From NCBI GenBank assembly GCA_001028025.1, contig LDAQ01000116.1, forward strand, positions 1-35,820: a stretch of DNA of 35,820 nt, in the 5' to 3' direction. The DNA is from Faecalicatena fissicatena. GTDB taxonomy: Bacteria; Bacillota; Clostridia; Lachnospirales; Lachnospiraceae. How positions within the stretch are numbered: position 1 is the stretch's first letter; every line of letters begins with the position of its first letter. Below, piece by piece: positions 17,170 through 23,403 of the stretch. The notes beneath the pieces are model-generated. The model was not told the origin of the DNA and did no database searches. It saw only the letters and a list, made by a program, of their open reading frames with translations. The position numbers were made by a program, and so were the translations under genes.

Positions 17170-18651
17170 CTATTTATTGATTTCACCACCGGCAAACCCT
17201 AAAACGTAACTGTGACGTTTTATACTGGCAGTATCCAGCAGATTCTGATACCATTTTTCATATGCGTCTGTGCGCATATCTTCCTCTGCTTTTACCTGCC
17301 ACGCCTCAGCACCTGTGCCGGCGTAATAAACCACATGAAAACCGCTTTCCGTGTATATGACACTGCAGTCTCCTGGCTTTCGCCCATCGTCAAACACCCA
17401 TTTATCAATTGTATCATCCAGAGTATCTCTGGTCAGATTTTCAAATGTCCCGTCTGTCTCTGATGCAGACTCATTTTCTGAAGCAAGCGCTTCAAAACTA
17501 TCCTCTGTTTTGTCTCCTTTTTCCCATGTTTCCAGCAGCTCTTCTGCCTTTGCACAGGAATCTTCGTACAGCTGGTTTACTTTATTATCATAATCATCGG
17601 AACTGCTGTCCTCTAATGCTGTATCAACCGAAAAACAAACATCTATGATACTGGCCGTCGGATAACTGCTCTCGTTCCTGCTGTGGAACACCATCACATA
17701 ATATCCTGAACCATCATCAATTACATTAACATCTCCGTCTTTTCTTTCCGGAGCAAAAAGCCATTCACCATAGGAGAAGTTTGGATCATAATATGCATCG
17801 TCGAAAGCATAATAGGTACCGTAATCTTCGAATTCACTGCTGACTTCTTTCAGGTCCCCGCCCTTTTCCACTTTGTCGCAGATCTTCTGTGCAATGGAAT
17901 AAGCATTCTGCTTTTCTTCCTCCGTTGGATCTGTATCTATATCGCTGGCCTTCACATAAAACCGCTCATAGTTGACAAATGTATACTCTGCAAGATGTTC
18001 TTTATAATACTCTTTTACCTCGTTCTCACTGAAACCGAAATCAGCCTTAACCTTATCGCTGTACTCAGCCGCCAGATGAGAATATGTAAGATGCTTTCTG
18101 TAAAGCTTCTCCGTCATTCCATCGCCGTAAATGTTTTCCAGATACTTATCTGTACTCATTCCGGCATTGTCAGCACTGCTCTCTATTCCTTCCAGCGCAG
18201 TGTCTATCTCTTCCTGCGCCTCACTGCTTAACTCAAATCCTTCTTTCTCTGCCAGAGCAGCCGTTCCAAGTACGCTGGACATGGACTCCACCGTCTGATC
18301 CTCAAAATATTCGAACCAGGACTGATTGTCATCATAGGGCTGATCTTTCAGAGATACGCTGTCATCAAACATGTACTCCCTGAATTCACTGTATTCATCC
18401 AGATAGGAATTGTAATAAGCATAGTAGTAATAATTAAACTCACTCAGCTTATATCCTTTCCCGTCTATAGTAACCGCGGAAAACATCTTCACCGGCGCCC
18501 CGCTCTGGAAGAACAGGACTGCCAGGATGCCTATGACTAAGAACAATCCGAGTACTGCGGCAAATATGGTAATCTGTCTGCCCTGCCGCTGTTTTTTTGC
18601 CTGAATCTCCTGTTTCTTTGTGCCCCCGCTGTTGTTGATTTTTCTGCTCAT
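17170..18651 (-). CDS. PrsA/SurA-like foldase with degenerate parvulin domains
   Basis: 493 residues. A basic cytoplasmic N-terminus (residues 1-28) precedes one membrane segment (about 30-50, ITIFAAVLGLFLVIGILAVLFF), so the protein is membrane-anchored outside the cell rather than a lipoprotein. A SurA-N-like helical region follows, then two regions resembling PpiC folds: one around FSYGEWLFAPERKDGDVNVI...YYVMVFHSR, the other around DTIDKWVFDDGRKPGDCSVI...GFHVVYYAG. The composition is highly acidic, with many Tyr, Asp and Glu. The ATG at 18651 was preferred over a GTG two codons upstream because GAGGTGG is spaced 5 nt from it. It lies between the SGNH hydrolase and ABC ATPase genes, an unusual place for a foldase. 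It may help fold exported proteins. Isomerase activity is uncertain. Confidence 0.75.
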   Translation of the reverse strand: MSRKINNSGGTKKQEIQAKKQRQGRQITIFAAVLGLFLVIGILAVLFFQSGAPVKMFSAVTIDGKGYKLSEFNYYYYAYYNSYLDEYSEFREYMFDDSVSLKDQPYDDNQSWFEYFEDQTVESMSSVLGTAALAEKEGFELSSEAQEEIDTALEGIESSADNAGMSTDKYLENIYGDGMTEKLYRKHLTYSHLAAEYSDKVKADFGFSENEVKEYYKEHLAEYTFVNYERFYVKASDIDTDPTEEEKQNAYSIAQKICDKVEKGGDLKEVSSEFEDYGTYYAFDDAYYDPNFSYGEWLFAPERKDGDVNVIDDGSGYYVMVFHSRNESSYPTASIIDVCFSVDTALEDSSSDDYDNKVNQLYEDSCAKAEELLETWEKGDKTEDSFEALASENESASETDGTFENLTRDTLDDTIDKWVFDDGRKPGDCSVIYTESGFHVVYYAGTGAEAWQVKAEEDMRTDAYEKWYQNLLDTASIKRHSYVLGFAGGEINK

Positions 18652-18687
18652 AGCCACCTCTTATCAGCACAAAGGCCTTTTTCTCTG

Positions 18688-19326
18688 TTATCCAAGGATC
18701 TCTTTTACTTTTTCTGCAAAGGCTTTTCCCAGTTTTTCGTGATATTCAGCCTCCATATGTACCCCGTCTCTGACGGATGCTTTTCCATATTTTGATGCAT
18801 CTATAAAGTGCAGTCCATTTTCTGCTGCAAATGCCTCATATGCTTCTGCAAATTTTGCTGAACGTTCACATGCACCCTCTCCGAACATGTCGTAGAATAA
18901 TGGTGTATCTTTGTAAGACGGATCAATCAGGAGCGGAGCTGCAAGGAGTACTTCCGGCCTTTTTCCGGCCATCGGCACCGTTTTGAGTGCGTTCAGATAA
19001 CGTCCGAATCCGTACGCTATCGTGTAGGGATCCACCCCAAATCTTGCCTTCAGATCGTTTGTACCGAGCATCAGGATAATCAGATCAAGCGGTGACTGTG
19101 AGTCCAGACACGTCTCGAAATAAGTAAGTCCTGAAAGTCTTTTCTCAACCGGATCGTCATGGACAGTTGTTCTGCCATTATATCCTTCTTCAATGACCCG
19201 GTATCCATCTCCCAGTTCAGCTGCCAGGACTCCGGTCCATCTGACATCGTCCGGATGCCTTGTGCCCTCAAACGGAACAGCTCCCCAGGTGTTGGAATCC
19301 CCGAAACAAAGTATTCGCTTTTTCAT
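18688..19326 (-). CDS. SGNH/GDSL-family hydrolase (arylesterase-like)
   Basis: 212 residues with all four SGNH blocks: GDSNTWG with catalytic Ser11, GYNGRTT with Gly49, LGTND with Asn90, and DGVHM with Asp187 and His190. There is no signal peptide, so it is cytoplasmic. Relatives are arylesterases and carbohydrate deacetylases that remove short acyl groups. The length is typical. The ATG at 19326 has GGAGG 10 nt upstream. It is second in the operon, 19 bp after URO-D paralog 4, and so probably removes an ester group from the imported compound. That role is inferred from context only. Confidence 0.88.
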   Translation of the reverse strand: MKKRILCFGDSNTWGAVPFEGTRHPDDVRWTGVLAAELGDGYRVIEEGYNGRTTVHDDPVEKRLSGLTYFETCLDSQSPLDLIILMLGTNDLKARFGVDPYTIAYGFGRYLNALKTVPMAGKRPEVLLAAPLLIDPSYKDTPLFYDMFGEGACERSAKFAEAYEAFAAENGLHFIDASKYGKASVRDGVHMEAEYHEKLGKAFAEKVKEILG

Positions 19327-19345
19327 ACTGCTGTTTCCTCCCTAA

Positions 19346-20407
19346 CTAGATAAAATTCTTTCGTGCTTCATATAATGCTATGATATTTTCTACAGGAACA
19401 TCGCCTTCAAAATCCTGGCTCGGTCCCAGAATATATCCTCCGTCTACATTCATCGTCCTGATGATGTATTCCGTCTCCGCCCTGACCTCCTCCGGTGTCC
19501 CGAAAGGAAGCAGGTTCTGTGTATCCACGCCGCCCTGAAAACAGAGCTTATCCCCAAATTCCCGTTTTAAAACGTCGACTTCCATTCCTTTCACTTTTTG
19601 GATCGGCTCCAGTCCGTCCACACCGCAGGCAATCAGGTTTGGGATAATCTGTCTGACTGCACCGCAGGAATGCTGCAAATAATAACATCCATATTTATGT
19701 GCCAGGTTTACCAGCTTTTTCGTGTTTTCTGCAAAATATTCATCCCACATCTCCGGGCTGAACAACAGGCTGATCTGTGTTCCGTAATCATCACAGGGAC
19801 GGATCAGGTCGATTGCCCCGCCGCCTGCCTCAAACATTCTCTCATACAACTCCAGGTAAAACTCACTGTACCTGTTTAACATGGTCTTTACCATCTCCGG
19901 ATCTTCTGCCATCAGCATATAGAAGGATTCCGCCGGATACATCTCCAGAAATACCTGATATGGTCCGGGCCAGCCGATTCGGATTGCCTTGTCCTGATGC
20001 TGGTCGCAGAAACGCTTCACGGCCTCATAGTCAAAATAATCCGGATTGGGCCAGCCTCTGAATGCCATCAGCTCTTCCATGGTCTCAACATATTCAAGAG
20101 GCCTTTTGATTGTATGGCTGTTATACTCCACGCCGTTCCACTTTTCCACGTATTGCTGCCCAAACGGATGCGTATGTACTACCTCACCTTTTGCATTAAC
20201 GAAATCGGGTGTCTTAGGCCCAATATATGGAGGAAAATCCATAATCCTTGTATCAATCTCAAGGATATCCATCACCTCATCAGGCGTCTCAACCTGAAAG
20301 TACTGCTGCATCTTTTCCCATGCAGTCTCAACAGCCTGCATGGTCGCCGGAACACGGTCTGGACTCTTGTGTTCAAAAGCAGCTCTCACGCGCTCCTTAC
20401 TATTCAA
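19346..20407 (-). CDS. URO-D superfamily protein, paralog 4
   Basis: 353 residues from a TTG start at 20407. This start was chosen because GGAGGG lies 7 nt upstream and the protein then begins with SKERVRAAFEHKSPDRVPATM, the family opening; the in-frame ATG at 20449 has no ribosome binding site and falls next to the predicted -10 box. HSC at 246-248 and Cys289 before QGGVDTQNLLPFGTPEEV fit the MtaA-like zinc pattern. It is the first gene of the ten-gene operon, downstream of a promoter and a LacI-type palindrome. It resembles paralog 3 more than paralogs 1 and 2 in length and motifs. The substrate is unknown. Confidence 0.87.
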   Translation of the reverse strand: MNSKERVRAAFEHKSPDRVPATMQAVETAWEKMQQYFQVETPDEVMDILEIDTRIMDFPPYIGPKTPDFVNAKGEVVHTHPFGQQYVEKWNGVEYNSHTIKRPLEYVETMEELMAFRGWPNPDYFDYEAVKRFCDQHQDKAIRIGWPGPYQVFLEMYPAESFYMLMAEDPEMVKTMLNRYSEFYLELYERMFEAGGGAIDLIRPCDDYGTQISLLFSPEMWDEYFAENTKKLVNLAHKYGCYYLQHSCGAVRQIIPNLIACGVDGLEPIQKVKGMEVDVLKREFGDKLCFQGGVDTQNLLPFGTPEEVRAETEYIIRTMNVDGGYILGPSQDFEGDVPVENIIALYEARKNFI

Positions 20408-20447
20408 TTGATATCCCTCCCTCAGAGTTCCTGTTCTTGTTAACCTC

Positions 20448-20477
20448 ATTATAATTCTGAGAGAGGGGTAAAATCAA
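20448..20477 (-). promoter_or_regulatory. Predicted promoter of the URO-D/ABC operon
   Basis: On the minus strand, TTGATT (20477-20472) and TATAAT (20453-20448) are 18 bp apart. The start point would be near 20441, about 34 nt upstream of the TTG start codon at 20407. The operator at 20494-20511 is centred 54.5 bp from the end of the -10 box. Confidence 0.6.
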
Positions 20478-20493
20478 TTTAAATTAAAAATTA

Positions 20494-20511
20494 AATTTAA
20501 ACGTTTAAATT
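20494..20511. promoter_or_regulatory. LacI-family operator of the URO-D/ABC operon
   Basis: AATTTAAACGTTTAAATT is a perfect 18-bp palindrome with a central CG, differing from operator O1 only in the outer part of each half-site (TTTAAACG versus TCTAAACG in the left half). It overlaps the stop codon of the 434-residue gene and lies about 17 bp upstream of the -35 box, a position better suited to activation than to blocking RNA polymerase. Confidence 0.65.
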
Positions 20512-21814
20512 ATATCATATAATCTTCAGCAACACGCATCGCTATCTTTTCCCATTGGAATAATCTTTTGGGATCGTGCCTTACGGTTGAGATATCCTTG
20601 AAGATAAGTTCTACATGGCACTGACCTTCTGTCAGTTCCATAAACTCTCTGATTTCTTTCTCGGCCTGAGCCTCATCGAATACATTTCCCGCAACGATCG
20701 CAGGGTTCGGTTTTCTGCTCATCACGTAATCCGTTCCAATATCATTGATAATCTTTTCACTGCTGCACCACGGCGATACGGATATTTTACGCAGGTTCGG
20801 TATTCTTCTCAGCATGGAAGTCTTCAGATCCAGAGGTTCACAGCATCCGTAATAGGTAAGGCCAAACCTTTTGAGCCACTTCAGGTCATGTTCTACTGCA
20901 AATTCCCAGTGCATCTCCGGGGACACAGTGGAAAAAATCTGTGCATTGGAACATCCCCACATATTCTTTGCAAGTACATGGTCCGGATTAAAATCCTTTC
21001 CGGGAAGCTCGGATGTATAACCGTATCCGCCTGAGCCTACACGAGTATTGTTGCAGTCCAGAGACAGGAGGTTAAGCTCTTCAAACTGGTCCAGCTCCAC
21101 CATCCATGCCTGCACCATTTTCTCATAGATATCATGCACCATATCCGGCCTCATCACCAGATCCATAATGGCTTCCTGTACGCCCCACCAGCGGATCAGA
21201 TAATCCCACGGCGTATACCAGATATGTGTCTGTCCCACCTTTTTCACAGGAATAATGCCGGCAAAAACCTCCTGCATTGCATCATAAGAATACTGCGTTG
21301 CCTTCTCATAATGGGTGACAACAGGCATCTTTATCTTCTCAATATCTTCAGGTTCTTCTATTTGAATTTTAAAGTGCCTGGAATAAATATCGTTGTCCTG
21401 ATCCGTATATGCGGCGTCCACCTCTTCTACAATGCCAAAATCTGTGGAGTGGATCGCCAGCGGACATTCAATATAAGGATTCACCACCATATCCCCCGGG
21501 AAATGGTTCCACTGAAAAATAGTCTTTTTCAGCGTGTCTTCCAGATTTCTCGCCCATGGATGCGAACACCGAAGAGTCAGCTCATCATTTACATTCATCT
21601 CATGCCATGGAATTTCATTGATCCACACCATGGGCTTTACCGACTTTTTGTCATTCAAAAGCGTCCAGTTTCTGGCATTCTCTTCATTTTTCTTATCTGA
21701 AGATATCTCTGCAATACTCTCCCCCAGTGTTTTTAAGATATCTTTGTCCTTCTGTGTGAGTATAATTTCTTTTTCCTCCGGAATTACCGGTTTATGTGAC
21801 GGGTCATGTAACAT
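20510..21814 (-). CDS. Divergent URO-D superfamily protein, paralog 5
   Basis: 434 residues with a recognisable but distant URO-D/MtaA-like barrel. The charged ~60-residue N-terminal region is followed by PMVWINEIPWHEM, a middle region with RWWGVQEAIMDLVMRPDMVHDIYEKMV that matches the family's helical stretch, and a C-terminal half with LKRFGLTYYGCCEPLDLKTSMLRRIPNLRKISVSPW. Where the other paralogs have HSCG it has GCCE (Cys324, Cys325), followed by Cys350, so any metal site differs. The ATG at 21814 has GGAGG 8 nt upstream. It lies between the AraC gene and the operon promoter in the same orientation. It may be a separate transcription unit, though I found no convincing promoter. Function unknown. 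Confidence 0.75.
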   Translation of the reverse strand: MLHDPSHKPVIPEEKEIILTQKDKDILKTLGESIAEISSDKKNEENARNWTLLNDKKSVKPMVWINEIPWHEMNVNDELTLRCSHPWARNLEDTLKKTIFQWNHFPGDMVVNPYIECPLAIHSTDFGIVEEVDAAYTDQDNDIYSRHFKIQIEEPEDIEKIKMPVVTHYEKATQYSYDAMQEVFAGIIPVKKVGQTHIWYTPWDYLIRWWGVQEAIMDLVMRPDMVHDIYEKMVQAWMVELDQFEELNLLSLDCNNTRVGSGGYGYTSELPGKDFNPDHVLAKNMWGCSNAQIFSTVSPEMHWEFAVEHDLKWLKRFGLTYYGCCEPLDLKTSMLRRIPNLRKISVSPWCSSEKIINDIGTDYVMSRKPNPAIVAGNVFDEAQAEKEIREFMELTEGQCHVELIFKDISTVRHDPKRLFQWEKIAMRVAEDYMI

Positions 21815-21913
21815 AATTTTTTCCTCCTTTATATACCTGCCAGTACCTGTAATCCAAGACGCTGCAGGCTGTTTCCATATTTTTACTTTCTTTTTCTCAT
21901 CGTATCACCATAT

Positions 21914-21941
21914 AAAAAAAGCCACAACGCTCAGTTGTGGC
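21914..21941 (-). terminator. Rho-independent terminator of the AraC-type regulator
   Basis: GCCACAAC (21921-21928) pairs with GTTGTGGC (21934-21941) around GCTCA, and the minus strand then runs into seven T residues (A7 at 21914-21920 on the plus strand). It abuts the AraC stop codon at 21943. Confidence 0.8.
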
Positions 21942-21942
21942 T

Positions 21943-22695
21943 TTAAGGTTGCTCAATGTGACATTTTTTGTATTCACCTGGAGTAACTTCCATATATTTT
22001 TTGAATGCCCTCGAAAATGTTTTCGAATCACTGTAACCACAGTCGGAAGCCGCCTCATTGACTGTCTTGCCCCCGATCAGTGCCTGTGCCCCCACGCTCA
22101 TCTTCCTGGTATAGATAAACTGGCTAGGGCACATTCCAAAGATCTCCTTAAAACGCCTTGTGAAATAGGAACGCTCCATACCAGCGCACTCTGCCAGCTC
22201 CTGTACACCCGGGTTCTCCGCAATGTGCTCATCAATATACTTCAGTACACGCTTCATGCGCCGGCTGCTCGTGCGGTATATCGGCAGTCTCTCATTGATT
22301 CGTTTCAGGAAGATATCAAACAGTCTGGCTACATCCTGGAAATAGGCGGGATCCTGCTGAAGGAGCCGGATGCTGTTCAGCAGATAATACAGCTCCTCAT
22401 CCTTTCGGATCTCAATACAGGTAAAATTCATTGCAAGAGAGATATCCATCTCTACATGGAACCAGAGCACTTCCAGAGGATCTTTTATGTCATGCCTCAG
22501 AGAATAGGGCTGCATCACAGGCAGCACGTAAAAACCCCCCTTTTGCAGCTGCACCTCACTGCCCCCCTGCCGGAACCATGCTTTACCTCCACACACATAG
22601 TACATACGGTAAAATGCGGCACATTCATCCGTCATGCCCCATCCCCGGGGACACAGCGTGTAATCATTCTGTATGATCTTAAATTCAAAATGCAT
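21943..22695 (-). CDS. AraC-family transcriptional regulator
   Basis: 250 residues. The N-terminal ~120 form a cupin-like ligand-binding domain (FRQGGSEVQLQKGGFYVLPVMQPYSL). The C-terminal ~100 hold two helix-turn-helix motifs of the AraC/XylS type (VQELAECAGMERSYFTRRFKEIFG and VNEAASDCGYSDSKTFSRAFKKYMEVTPGEYKK). It is cytoplasmic. The ATG at 22695 was chosen because AGGAGGG lies 5 nt upstream; the longer in-frame start overlaps the TnpB remnant. The start lies 13 bp after that remnant's stop, so the promoter must be inside or beyond inserted DNA. It likely responds to a sugar-like ligand and may control the neighbouring URO-D gene. The target is inferred from position. Confidence 0.87.
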   Translation of the reverse strand: MHFEFKIIQNDYTLCPRGWGMTDECAAFYRMYYVCGGKAWFRQGGSEVQLQKGGFYVLPVMQPYSLRHDIKDPLEVLWFHVEMDISLAMNFTCIEIRKDEELYYLLNSIRLLQQDPAYFQDVARLFDIFLKRINERLPIYRTSSRRMKRVLKYIDEHIAENPGVQELAECAGMERSYFTRRFKEIFGMCPSQFIYTRKMSVGAQALIGGKTVNEAASDCGYSDSKTFSRAFKKYMEVTPGEYKKCHIEQP

Positions 22696-22708
22696 GGCAC
22701 CCCTCCTG

Positions 22709-22930
22709 TTACTGTTCAACCACTTTTAGAAACTGAAAATCATTGTTCTTTTTCAGCTCTGTGAGCATTGCAGACGTTTGACCATATCCAACTTTGTTTC
22801 CATTGGCGTAGGCATCATTACGCATAGCAAGACCTTTGTTATAGATGAGTCTGCAACAGCCAAGCGTCTGGTTTATTAAGTTCTTCTGTTCCCTGTTGGG
22901 GTAAATTCGGAATTTTACACCTTTTCGCAT
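22709..22930 (-). pseudogene. tnpB: Truncated TnpB (IS605 OrfB family) N-terminal remnant
   Basis: 73 residues matching only the N-terminal helix-turn-helix of IS200/IS605-family TnpB (KFRIYPNREQKNLINQTLGCCRLIYN, then ELKKNNDFQFLKVVEQ). An intact TnpB has about 370-400 residues. The RuvC-like catalytic and zinc-finger regions are absent, and the reading frame stops immediately before the AraC ribosome binding site. No TnpA is present. It is a decayed insertion-sequence fragment, unable to cut DNA by itself. Confidence 0.75.
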
Positions 22931-23403
22931 TAGCCCTGTTTGTCCTTTTGTATTTGCGATGTTTTCTGGTTCTCAAATTTGCGGCGTATTCAAGGAGAAG
23001 TTCCTTTAACGTGGTTTGCATAAGAAGAAATAGTTCCATTGATTTTAACTGCATATTGCTCTAAAATAGTATCCATGAAATCACCCTTTCGTATGAATGC
23101 TTAGCAGGAGAATTTAGTTCTCGATGAATTGGTACTTAGATACCGTATATGTGCATTATAGCACGTGCATCTACGAACAGGGTGGATTTGTATTATGTTT
23201 TTTAAGTTTGATTGCAGCCATTGGCTACGGTATGTTATATTCATATATATGATATGCTATTTCAATATCCAATACAAGTACATTTATTTCCATCTTCAAT
23301 TACTTGCGTAAATTCGATGGAAGTGTCTTATATCCCCATAGATTAAGTAAGGGGTTTTACGACACATTGGATAAAATTTGCAGAAAGGCAAGGAGGGATT
23401 CTT
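22931..23403. other. Gene-poor stretch between the TnpB remnant and LacI fusion 2
   Basis: The part next to the remnant (to about 23080) reads on the minus strand as short broken frames and may be upstream insertion-sequence DNA. An AT-rich stretch follows, with an imperfect inverted repeat near 23149-23170 (ATGTGC and GCACGTGCAT arms). A possible promoter for LacI fusion 2, TTGCGT (23304-23309) and TTATAT (23328-23333) 18 bp apart, is weak. No operator like those at 2920 or 20494 was found. Confidence 0.4.

Noticed and set aside
1565..21814. Assigning any URO-D protein as haem biosynthesis enzyme HemE
   Set aside because: There are five paralogs beside a sugar transporter, no other tetrapyrrole genes, and MtaA-like His-x-Cys motifs in four of them.
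23149..23170. Inverted repeat near 23.15 kb as an operator or insertion-sequence end
   Set aside because: The arms are short and interrupted, do not match the LacI palindromes, and no transposase end signature or target duplication is visible.
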